DNA of 6,555 nt from Pedobacter sp. (GCA_030149995.1 JASLGV010000014.1:1-6555); one strand, 5' to 3'; counted from the first letter of the stretch, positions 1-5,648 are shown. Notes: generated by a model from the letters alone, not told the origin. Translations and numbers: made by a program.

Positions 1-270
1 ACTGAATAATATATAGGCAATAATAATTAAGGCTGTGGCCCTGAATACACGGTATCTTAACAACTCGGCCTGCCAGTGGGGTTTGGTTCTGGTTATAATT
101 AGTTGAATGGATTTCAGCATCACCAGGCGCAAAAAGAAAACCAGCAGGAACAAAAAAACCGACAGGATTACCAGGCCAATAAGCAGGTGTGCCAGGTTCA
201 GGTATTCTGGAGAAAAATTGTGCTGAAGCAGGTAAGCCTTCAGCTGCCGGGAGAGTGACGGAAAGTTCAT
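1..270 (-). CDS. Probable YbdG/MscS-type mechanosensitive channel, N-terminal part (cut by window edge)
   Basis: The first 90 codons of a minus-strand gene are visible, starting at the ATG at 270-268; the rest lies beyond the left edge. The protein begins with a short amphipathic stretch, then a strongly hydrophobic helix at about residues 27-50. A basic segment (RTKPHWQAELLRYRVFRA, residues 61-78) follows, and a second hydrophobic helix begins at about 79. This N-terminal layout resembles that of YbdG-like MscS-family channels, where a membrane helix is followed by a 'K/R-T-K-x-x-W' stretch and a 'VFxR' motif before the next helix. The pore helix and cytoplasmic beta domain that would prove the family are outside the window. 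Such channels sit in the inner membrane and open under tension to release solutes. A GTG two codons upstream in the same frame is an alternative start. The family call is an inference from a partial sequence. Confidence 0.5.
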   Translation of the reverse strand, partial: MNFPSLSRQLKAYLLQHNFSPEYLNLAHLLIGLVILSVFLFLLVFFLRLVMLKSIQLIITRTKPHWQAELLRYRVFRATALIIIAYILFS

Positions 271-325
271 AAACACTAAAAAATAAAACCCAAGATACCG
301 ATTTTAACTGTAAAAGAAGTCTACA

Positions 326-346
326 GGTAAATATGGTCTATTTACC
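326..346. repeat. Perfect 8-bp inverted repeat between ispG and the channel gene
   Basis: GGTAAATA and TATTTACC flank a 5-nt spacer (TGGTC). The hairpin lies 33 nt past the ispG stop codon and 55 nt before the start of the next minus-strand gene. No run of T follows it on the minus strand, so it is not a standard intrinsic terminator. It could be a protein-binding site, an mRNA 3' end stabiliser or a 5' leader hairpin of the downstream gene. The repeat is seen directly; any role is a guess. Confidence 0.5.
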
Positions 347-379
347 CCCGACAGACAAAAAATGAAACAAAAAAGCGAA

Positions 380-2353
380 TTAAGCCTTTTCTACCCAGTT
401 GCCATCATCTTTAATAATACCAATCAGTTCGTCGAGTGCAAAGGCAGTGGTTACATTTTTTTTGACCACCTCTTTACCACGGTACAAGGTAATTTTATCG
501 GGCCCGGTGCCTACGTATCCATAATCTGCATCGGCCATTTCGCCGGGGCCATTCACAATACACCCCATAATGCCGATTTTAATCCCTTTTAAATGGTCGG
601 TTCTGGAACGGATCAGTTGTGTGGTTTCCTGTAAATCAAACAAGGTGCGTCCGCAGCTTGGGCAAGAAATATATTCGGTTTTACTGATGCGTGTACGGGT
701 AGCCTGTAATATGCCAAAGCTGGTCGAGTTAATCAGGTCGGGGGCTGCAGTTTCTGCATCGATCCACACACCATCTCCAAAACCATCGGTTAAAAGTGCG
801 CCCAGATCTGTAGCGGCATACAACATCAGGGTATCGGCATCCAGATCCTGATAGCTTCTTTTAATTATAACAGGCAATTGAATATCGTTCTGCTGTAAAG
901 CCACAAAGAAAGCCCTTTGCTCAGCCATGCCATGAAGGGCTGTTGTACGAAGGATTAAAACCACGGTATCGTCAAGCGTCCATGTTTTAACGGCGTCAAA
1001 ATCTTTCGCTTCTACCGCTACAAAATTTAAAAGAGGATCTCTTTCTGTAGCCGTTTTAAAAGTTTCGGGCGAAAAAAGCGGATGGCAATTTTGTTTTTCT
1101 TTCAGAGACGCCCAGGTTTTATAATTATATACCTGCCTTAGATTACCTGGAAAAGAAAAAGAAGGTAAATGATCGCCCAGGTATACAAGATCACAAGCCT
1201 GATCGGCCATGTTATATTTATCGAGCACAGCACTGTATTGATAACCTACACGCTGTAAAGAATAAGGATCTTTTAAGTTTTCGTTCGAAATATCCACCAG
1301 AACAACGGGATGGTGGTGACCACCAATATGCTGAACTGTTTTGCTCAGGCGTCTGCTGTATGCATAAGGGCTGTAGGTAGGTTCGGCTGGTTTTAAATTA
1401 AACACCGGACCCGACTCCTTAATGGCAACAGAAGCAGAACCTCTTTGTGTATACCGATCGGCAAGTGCTTTGGCTACAGGTGCTTCAAATTCCGGATCTT
1501 CTGTTAGTGAAACCCGGATGGTATCGCCCAGTCCATCTTCGAGCAGCGTACCAATTCCAACGGCCGATTTGATACGTCCGTCTTCTCCATCTCCGGCCTC
1601 GGTTACTCCCAGGTGCAGCGGGTAATTCATGCCCTCTTTAGCCATGGTTTCGACCAGCAAGCGGTATGCCTGTACCATTACCTGCGTATTACTGGCTTTC
1701 ATCGAAATAACCAGGTTATAATACTGCTGGTCTTCGCACATGCGGATAAATTCCATCGCCGACTCGACCATTCCACGTGGTGTATCACCATAATGGCTCA
1801 TAATCCGGTCGGAAAGGGAACCGTGATTGGTACCAATACGCATGGCCGTACCATATTCTTTGCAGATTTTAACCAGGGGAATAAATTTTTTATAAATCCG
1901 CTCCAGCTCTGCATTATAGGCATCTTTGGTATAATCTATATTTTCAAATTTCTTTTTATCGGCGTAATTACCCGGGTTTACACGTACTTTTTCTACAATA
2001 CGCGCGGCCATTTCTGCCGCATTTGGTGTAAAATGGATATCAGCAATAAGGGGCACCTGGTAACCACGTGCACGAAGCTCTTTTTTAATATTGGCCAGAT
2101 TTTCGGCCTCTTTGATGCTGGGTGCGGTAATACGTACATATTCGCAGCCCGATTCTACCATACGGATGGTTTGTTCTACCGTTGCCAGCGTATTCATGGT
2201 ATCGGTAGTGGTCATGGATTGGATACGGATCGGATTGTGTCCGCCCAGCGCTACATCGCCAATTTTCACTTCGCGGGTTAAAAACCTGGAGTATCGTTCC
2301 AAACTGTTACAATACCCGCCACCTAATTCATGTTTTGCTGATAAATTTTCCAT
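380..2353 (-). CDS. ispG: 4-hydroxy-3-methylbut-2-enyl diphosphate synthase, long type (IspG/GcpE)
   Basis: IspG reductively converts 2-C-methyl-D-erythritol 2,4-cyclodiphosphate to 4-hydroxy-3-methylbut-2-enyl diphosphate, the penultimate step of the MEP isoprenoid pathway, in the cytoplasm. From the ATG at 2353 the protein has 657 residues. A TIM-barrel domain covers about residues 25-290 and begins with the typical NPIRIQSMTTTDT. An extra domain fills about 290-550. The C-terminal iron-sulfur domain runs from about 555 to 645 with the 4Fe-4S cysteines C564 and C567 (CPSCGR) and C598 (MGCIVNGPGE), plus the conserved glutamate E605. The length and central insertion match the long form known from Bacteroidota, Chlamydiae and plants; the E. 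coli form is about 370 residues. A TTG three codons upstream is also in frame, but it overlaps the putative -7 box, so the ATG is preferred. No key residue is missing. It lies 112 nt after the RDD gene and apparently has its own promoter. Confidence 0.97.
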   Translation of the reverse strand: MENLSAKHELGGGYCNSLERYSRFLTREVKIGDVALGGHNPIRIQSMTTTDTMNTLATVEQTIRMVESGCEYVRITAPSIKEAENLANIKKELRARGYQVPLIADIHFTPNAAEMAARIVEKVRVNPGNYADKKKFENIDYTKDAYNAELERIYKKFIPLVKICKEYGTAMRIGTNHGSLSDRIMSHYGDTPRGMVESAMEFIRMCEDQQYYNLVISMKASNTQVMVQAYRLLVETMAKEGMNYPLHLGVTEAGDGEDGRIKSAVGIGTLLEDGLGDTIRVSLTEDPEFEAPVAKALADRYTQRGSASVAIKESGPVFNLKPAEPTYSPYAYSRRLSKTVQHIGGHHHPVVLVDISNENLKDPYSLQRVGYQYSAVLDKYNMADQACDLVYLGDHLPSFSFPGNLRQVYNYKTWASLKEKQNCHPLFSPETFKTATERDPLLNFVAVEAKDFDAVKTWTLDDTVVLILRTTALHGMAEQRAFFVALQQNDIQLPVIIKRSYQDLDADTLMLYAATDLGALLTDGFGDGVWIDAETAAPDLINSTSFGILQATRTRISKTEYISCPSCGRTLFDLQETTQLIRSRTDHLKGIKIGIMGCIVNGPGEMADADYGYVGTGPDKITLYRGKEVVKKNVTTAFALDELIGIIKDDGNWVEKA

Positions 2354-2359
2354 GCACTG

Positions 2360-2367
2360 CAAAGATA
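2360..2367 (-). promoter_or_regulatory. Candidate Bacteroidota -7 promoter box for ispG
   Basis: On the minus strand the sequence reads TATCTTTG, an exact match to the TAnnTTTG -7 element of Bacteroidota housekeeping promoters. Only 6 nt separate it from the ispG ATG at 2353. Transcription would therefore begin at or within a base or two of the start codon, giving a leaderless or nearly leaderless mRNA. No clear TTG -33 element is present at about 20 nt upstream; only a T-rich stretch lies there, and a TTTG lies too far away (27 nt). The call rests on the match and its place in an intergenic gap. Confidence 0.45.
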
Positions 2368-2399
2368 CTGTTTAGCGTGTTAATGTAAAAAGACCAAAG

Positions 2400-2415
2400 T
2401 GTTGTAATGTTGTAA
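2400..2415. repeat. Tandem 8-nt direct repeat upstream of ispG
   Basis: TGTTGTAA occurs twice head to tail. On the minus strand this is TTACAACA twice, lying 32 nt upstream of the candidate ispG -7 box and so at about -45 to -60 relative to the predicted transcription start. That is a usual place for an activator site, but no regulator can be named and a short AT-rich repeat could be chance. Confidence 0.35.
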
Positions 2416-2465
2416 ATTAAAAGTTGTTCAGGCCCGTATTGTTTTTTGCACTGGTTTCGAGCAGA

Positions 2466-3068
2466 TCAGATCAGCCGTTCTTTTATAACGAGTGTTCCGG
2501 CTGCAATGTCGTGCCAGCACTGATTTTTACGGTTAAGGAAACTGTACAGATACCCGAAAAAAGCAGGAATAATGGATAGGATTTTGGCAAAATTACGGGC
2601 AAAAGAAACCCCCAGAGAGATGCGGCTACCTTCCAGGTCACTTACCTTTATCCCCAGCAAACGCTTACCAATGGTGGCTTGTTTTGCCGATGCTTCTGCA
2701 AAACTCCCATAAATAAGTTTAGCCACCCAGATGGAAGGCAATGGCAGTAAATAAGCCATTATTCTTTCATTTTTGCCGGTTATAAAAATAAAACTGATTA
2801 AGATGATTAAGCTGTAAATGATAAAAAGCAGAAAAAAATCAATGGCCGAAGCGAGCAGCCGCTGATCGAATGCCGCAAAATATTGCGGGGCTGTTTTTTG
2901 AAACTGAAAACCTAAAAGCGCACGCAATTCTGGAATGGCGTGCGCTTCTTTGTAATCGTCCATGCCCGGTTTACGTACAAATGTATTGGGGCTTATATTT
3001 TTATAACGGAGATCTTCTAAGCTATAGGGTCCTTCGGGTTTTCCGTTAACAACAATTGTATATTCCAT
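2466..3068 (-). CDS. GYF-like domain plus RDD-family membrane protein
   Basis: This is a 200-residue protein with two parts. Residues 1-52 look like a GYF_2-type domain: a beta strand (YTIVVNGKPEGPYSLEDL) with the 'G-P-Y/F-S' turn, followed by a helix and 'TFVRKPGMDDYKEA'. Residues 63-196 match the RDD family, named for conserved Arg and Asp residues: R70 and D77 in the first helix (FDQRLLASAIDFFLL), the 'ATIGKRLLGIKV' loop at 131-142, and the closing 'CWHDIAAGTLVI' at 184-195 with D187. Hydrophobic segments are at about 74-97, 105-122 and 160-177. RDD proteins are inner-membrane proteins of mostly unknown function; some have been linked to ion transport. The GYF domain probably lies in the cytoplasm as a peptide- or partner-binding module. 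The ATG at 3068 opens directly into the GYF strand, so the start is well supported. It lies 47 nt after the LiaF-like gene and probably shares its transcript. Confidence 0.85.
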   Translation of the reverse strand: MEYTIVVNGKPEGPYSLEDLRYKNISPNTFVRKPGMDDYKEAHAIPELRALLGFQFQKTAPQYFAAFDQRLLASAIDFFLLFIIYSLIILISFIFITGKNERIMAYLLPLPSIWVAKLIYGSFAEASAKQATIGKRLLGIKVSDLEGSRISLGVSFARNFAKILSIIPAFFGYLYSFLNRKNQCWHDIAAGTLVIKERLI

Positions 3069-3115
3069 TACGTCTAAGTGTTGCAGATATTTAACACTTA
3101 CAGCTGTTCTTTAAG

Positions 3116-4081
3116 TTAATATCTGTTCACTTCAAAGTTACTCAATCCACCGTCTAAATTGATAAAGATTTTTTTGGCCGATTGTTTATAGTTAGACGTT
3201 TCATAAACACCATCGCTTATTTTATTGAAACCTTCAAAGTTTTTGGCAGATAAACCAGTCTTTGCCGTTATTCTACAGCCCGAGCTTTCGGGAATTTTAA
3301 TTTTCACATCTGCCACCCCCGATTTGATGTTTACATCGGCAATTGGCAGCAGGCTTCCAAACTTAATATCAAGCGCAGCGGCACCCCCATCAAAGCGGAA
3401 ATTACGAATTTTATAGTGTTCAAAATCAAAATCGGCCTCTCCCGCTCCGAGCTTCATCACAACCTCCCAGTTTGGTGCTTTGTTCAGTTTAAAATCCACC
3501 TGGTTGCCTTCATCGCCAAAGTTCCATTTGTTCTTTTTATCGCGCATGGTAAAAGCCAGTTCGGTTGTTGAGTCGGTTACCTGTTTGGTAAGCGAAAAAT
3601 CACCGTGTCTTTTGTGTACATCGGCACGAATTAAATCGTCTGCCGCTCCATCCAGTTTAAAGGAGATTCCGCCACCTGAAATATTTAAAACCGTTTTTTT
3701 GATGGTATCGGTTGCAATAAATGGTTCAGACAAACTAAATTTCCGCCGACTGGTATCCGCCTCCTCGCGGTCATCGTCGTCTATATGCACATCGATGTCC
3801 TGATGGTTCCATTTTCCCCACCAAAAACCGTTAGAAGGGCGCTGTTGTCCTCTGTAGAACAAGAAAGCCAGGGTGATAATCAGGATAGCAAGCGAAATGA
3901 TATTGCCTGTTTTTGCGTTGCTCCTTTTAAAGAGAATATTAATACCGGCAATAATGAGAAAGATGGGCCAGAAATGCCATACATTACTCCAGTAAAAATC
4001 GATGAAGCCGAAATTTTTCAGTAACAGTACACCGCCAATAAAAAGCAATAAAATACCCCAAATCAATCTATCTATTTTCAT
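3116..4081 (-). CDS. LiaF-like membrane protein with C-terminal beta-repeat (toastrack-type) domain
   Basis: The protein has 321 residues from the ATG at 4081. Hydrophobic helices are at about 6-23, 36-51 and 59-76; the first two form a LiaI/LiaF-type membrane unit (LIWGILLLFIGGVLLL, then HFWPIFLIIAGINILF). A linker with an acidic cluster (HIDDDDREE, 99-107) leads to a C-terminal region (about 120-320) of short beta strands rich in Gly and Asp, such as 'LNISGGGISFKLDGAADDL', 'MKLGAGEADFDF', 'FDGGAAALDIKFG' and 'NLDGGLSNFEV'. This fits the LiaF C-terminal/toastrack fold. In Firmicutes LiaF restrains an envelope-stress sensor kinase; no kinase is visible here, so a scaffold or sensor role is inferred. 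The start at 4081 is chosen because 'MKIDRLIWG' opens the first helix and an A/G-rich AAAGAAG precedes it; an in-frame TTG 12 codons upstream is less likely. It follows the PspC-domain gene in the same direction. Confidence 0.8.
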   Translation of the reverse strand: MKIDRLIWGILLLFIGGVLLLKNFGFIDFYWSNVWHFWPIFLIIAGINILFKRSNAKTGNIISLAILIITLAFLFYRGQQRPSNGFWWGKWNHQDIDVHIDDDDREEADTSRRKFSLSEPFIATDTIKKTVLNISGGGISFKLDGAADDLIRADVHKRHGDFSLTKQVTDSTTELAFTMRDKKNKWNFGDEGNQVDFKLNKAPNWEVVMKLGAGEADFDFEHYKIRNFRFDGGAAALDIKFGSLLPIADVNIKSGVADVKIKIPESSGCRITAKTGLSAKNFEGFNKISDGVYETSNYKQSAKKIFINLDGGLSNFEVNRY

Positions 4082-4113
4082 CTTCTTTAGTTTAATCGTT
4101 ATACCAGCACTTA

Positions 4114-4137
4114 ACAAAGTTTTTGAATGAACTTTGT
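4114..4137. repeat. 8-bp inverted repeat upstream of the LiaF-like gene
   Basis: ACAAAGTT and AACTTTGT are perfect inverted copies separated by 8 nt. The repeat lies in the 104-nt gap between the PspC-domain gene and the LiaF-like gene, ending 33 nt before the chosen ATG of the latter. Its arms contain a TTTG reminiscent of -7 boxes but without the leading TA. It could be an operator or an mRNA hairpin; no T-run follows it, which argues against a terminator. Confidence 0.45.
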
Positions 4138-4145
4138 AAGATCAT

Positions 4146-4159
4146 TAATTGTTCAATTA
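4146..4159. repeat. Short AT-rich palindrome in the same gap
   Basis: TAATTG and CAATTA are separated by two bases. The loop is too small for a stable RNA hairpin, so if it has a role it would be as a dimeric protein-binding site. It is short and AT-rich, so it may be chance. Confidence 0.3.
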
Positions 4160-4185
4160 TGGCACTACCGGCCAGGTTCCAGCCT

Positions 4186-4842
4186 CTAATCCTTAGATTG
4201 TACGTCTGTGTTATTTGTATCGTTTGTATGCTCTTGTTCGGCCGGAACTACAGGTGTTGGATCTTCTTTTTTATCTGTTACACCCATTTGCTGGTTTTGC
4301 CATTCCTTCCAGTCGTTTTTCTTTTTAGACCTGGCAATAAAACTAATTCCCAGTGCAATAAAGATAACCGGCCAAAGGTTGCGGATCCTGAACCAGTGCG
4401 GAATAAAATCCAGTTCGCGCATTAAGAAGTAACAGCCAATTACCAGAAGCAACAAGCCACCAACCGTTCTGCCGGTATCGTTGGGTTTATTAAATTTAGA
4501 AAAATCATTGTGTGTTTCAAAAGGTGTCTTTTGATTTTCAGACAATGGCTGCGACCAATTTAACGGCGCATTGGGATCTGGCGAATTGAATGGAGGCATG
4601 TTTGGGTTATTTTTTTTAAAGTAATCGTTAAACTGATTGAATTTGGCTGTCGGATCATTGTTTACCGGCAAGATAATCCACATAATAATGTAGGCGATAA
4701 GTCCGCCGCCAGCCATAAATATGGTAGACAGGGCAAACAACAACCTTACAATGGTTACTTCAATTTGCATATAATCGGCAAGTCCTGAAGCTACTCCGGC
4801 AATCATTTTATCGTGTTCGTTTCTAAAAAGCTTCTTTTCCAT
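4186..4842 (-). CDS. PspC-domain membrane protein with C-terminal LiaI/LiaF-type helices
   Basis: This is a 218-residue membrane protein. Residues 3-60 are a PspC domain: the signature 'KMIAGVASGLADYMQIEVTIVRLLF' region (12-36) followed by a long hydrophobic helix (about 33-58) ending in 'WIILPV'. A polar, Asn/Pro-rich linker fills 61-125. Residues 127-171 hold two more helices (GGLLLLVIGCYFL, then LWPVIFIALGISFI) ending in a basic RSKKK, similar to the LiaI/LiaF membrane unit. The tail from about 172 is charged and rich in Thr, Asp and Glu. PspC proteins take part in phage-shock and other envelope-stress responses; in E. coli PspC releases PspF from PspA. No PspA or PspF is visible here, so the partner is unknown, but the LiaF-like protein encoded next is a strong candidate. 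The gene begins 17 nt after the dehydrogenase stop, suggesting co-transcription, with a possible extra promoter inside the dehydrogenase gene. Confidence 0.88.
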   Translation of the reverse strand: MEKKLFRNEHDKMIAGVASGLADYMQIEVTIVRLLFALSTIFMAGGGLIAYIIMWIILPVNNDPTAKFNQFNDYFKKNNPNMPPFNSPDPNAPLNWSQPLSENQKTPFETHNDFSKFNKPNDTGRTVGGLLLLVIGCYFLMRELDFIPHWFRIRNLWPVIFIALGISFIARSKKKNDWKEWQNQQMGVTDKKEDPTPVVPAEQEHTNDTNNTDVQSKD

Positions 4843-4859
4843 AATGCATTTTAATTAAT

Positions 4860-5549
4860 TTAAAAATTAAGCGGTGTTATTAACACTTCATCCACGTTTA
4901 CGCCTTTACTCAAATTTAAGATGGCGTATAAGGTAGTGGCAATATCTTCTGGCTGTACAAATTTTTCATCGGGTATTTCTGTTCCTTCCCACGATGCTGT
5001 TTTGGTAGAACCCGGTAAAAATGCCGTCACCTTTACGTTGTATGGAGCCAATTCCTGCCGCAATACATAATTAAGACTTAACATCGATGCTTTTGTTACA
5101 CTGTAACTGCCAGCATTTTCTGCAGGCGCCTTGCTGGCCACCGAACAGATGTTAAATATATGGCCCATACGCTGTTCGCGCATCTTTCTCCCAAAAAATT
5201 TACTGAAATAATAAGTAGAATTTAGGTTGGTAGCCTGTTGTTGCTCAAATTGCCCGTCGGGTTCATCGAGCAGGTTGCCGGGTAAAAAAATACCAACATT
5301 ATTTACCAGCACATCTGCAAAACCAATTTCAGCGCCGTATGTGTTAAAAAAATGATGAACCTGCTCTTTATTACCACAATCTACGGCATAAATTAAAATG
5401 CGGTTATGGGCTGTTTGCAGGGTTGACCGAAGTTGTTCCAGATCAGATAAGTTCCTGGCCAGCAAGACCAAATCGTATCCTTTTGCTGCAAGTTGCACCG
5501 CAATTGCTTTTCCAATTCCTTTGGTGGCACCTGTTATTACCGCATTCAT
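4860..5549 (-). CDS. Short-chain dehydrogenase/reductase (classical SDR, FabG-like)
   Basis: This 229-residue protein has the full classical SDR motif set on a Rossmann fold. It has the nucleotide-binding TGATKGIG (6-13), R32 after the second strand (LLARN), D57, the structural NNVG (83-86, a variant of NNAG), N108, the catalytic S136 (ICSVAS) and the catalytic YSVTK with Y149 and K153. R32 and the basic surroundings suggest NADP(H). It should be a soluble cytoplasmic oxidoreductase acting on a carbonyl or alcohol; the substrate cannot be read from the sequence. The C-terminal region (about 178-195) would form the substrate lid. At 229 residues it is slightly shorter than FabG (about 245). 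The ATG at 5549 lies only five residues before the TGxxxGIG motif, as is normal, so the start is firm. That ATG sits inside the left arm of a large inverted repeat. The gene is first in the leftward cluster and divergent from the Mla-type permease. Confidence 0.93.
   Translation of the reverse strand: MNAVITGATKGIGKAIAVQLAAKGYDLVLLARNLSDLEQLRSTLQTAHNRILIYAVDCGNKEQVHHFFNTYGAEIGFADVLVNNVGIFLPGNLLDEPDGQFEQQQATNLNSTYYFSKFFGRKMREQRMGHIFNICSVASKAPAENAGSYSVTKASMLSLNYVLRQELAPYNVKVTAFLPGSTKTASWEGTEIPDEKFVQPEDIATTLYAILNLSKGVNVDEVLITPLNF
4911..4942 (-). promoter_or_regulatory. Weak promoter candidate for the PspC-domain gene, inside the dehydrogenase gene
   Basis: On the minus strand a TTG (4942-4940) is followed after 21 nt by TAAATTTG (4918-4911), fitting the TTG / TAnnTTTG pattern of Bacteroidota promoters. 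It lies 68 nt upstream of the PspC-domain start codon, so it would allow that gene to be expressed apart from the dehydrogenase. The bases also encode ordinary dehydrogenase residues, so chance is quite possible. Confidence 0.3.
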
Positions 5550-5598
5550 AATAATTATGGTTTAATTTTTGCATGCAAAAAACCATAATTATTATGAA
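5545..5598. repeat. Perfect 19-bp inverted repeat over the divergent start region
   Basis: The left arm TTCATAATAATTATGGTTT (5545-5563) is the exact reverse complement of the right arm (5580-5598), with a 16-nt centre. The left arm contains the dehydrogenase start codon (5549-5547 on the minus strand). The right arm therefore carries a mirrored ATG at 5594-5596 on the plus strand. In dehydrogenase mRNA starting upstream of the repeat, the ribosome-binding region would be held in a long hairpin. Being between divergent genes, it is not expected to be a terminator. It may be an operator, a translational control hairpin, or a scar of template switching during replication. Confidence 0.9.
5566..5581. 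repeat. 16-bp perfect palindrome nested in the inverted repeat
   Basis: TTTTTGCATGCAAAAA is self-complementary without a spacer, centred between 5573 and 5574. Its centre is 2 nt to the right of that of the surrounding 19-bp repeat, so the two cannot fully pair at the same time. The form, a GCATGC core with A/T flanks, is typical of a dimeric regulator site, but no regulator can be assigned. Confidence 0.7.
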
Positions 5599-5629
5599 AT
5601 CAACGAATATTTTTAGAATTAACGAAGCC

Positions 5630-5648
5630 AACAACATTTTTTGTTGTT
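5630..5648. repeat. 7-bp inverted repeat upstream of the permease gene
   Basis: AACAACA and TGTTGTT pair perfectly around a 5-nt T loop. It lies 50 nt before the permease start, just overlapping the weak TTTCTTTG promoter candidate. It could be an operator or a leader hairpin; it lacks a following T-run. Confidence 0.4.

Noticed and set aside
383..404. Possible intrinsic terminator at the ispG end
   Set aside because: T-runs follow the stop codon on the minus strand, but the only stem is about five A/G-T/C pairs (AAAAG/CTTTT) around a 10-nt loop, too weak to support a terminator call.
1613..2281. Open frame of 222 codons on the plus strand
   Set aside because: It lies wholly antisense to the barrel domain of ispG, whose protein is unmistakable. 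The translated frame is rich in Cys, His and Phe with no recognisable domain, as expected of a shadow frame.
2588..2595. TAATTTTG on the minus strand inside the RDD gene
   Set aside because: It is a match to the -7 box but lies about 235 nt upstream of ispG within coding sequence, and a better placed box exists at 2360-2367.
2874..2889. CCGCAA/TTGCGG hairpin within the RDD gene
   Set aside because: It encodes ordinary residues of the first RDD segment and is well inside a coding region; a six-base stem there needs no special explanation.
3133..3140. TAACTTTG on the minus strand, 65 nt upstream of the RDD gene start
   Set aside because: It matches TAnnTTTG but lies in the coding end of the LiaF-like gene and has no TTG at -33 spacing. 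Such 8-mers are expected a few times by chance in a window of this size.
4082..4117. Longer N-terminus (12 more codons) for the LiaF-like protein from an in-frame TTG
   Set aside because: The extra residues precede the normal membrane-helix opening. The TTG falls in the inverted repeat, and the ATG at 4081 has a better start context.
4123..4425. Open frame of 100 codons on the plus strand
   Set aside because: Most of it is antisense to the C-terminal part of the PspC-domain gene. The product is low-complexity hydrophobic and cysteine-rich, and has no recognisable family.
5443..5637. Minus-strand frame of 64 codons spanning the divergent region
   Set aside because: It runs out of frame into the dehydrogenase gene and its residues there come from a shifted reading of the SDR codons. 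There is no sign of a domain or of a frameshift in the dehydrogenase.
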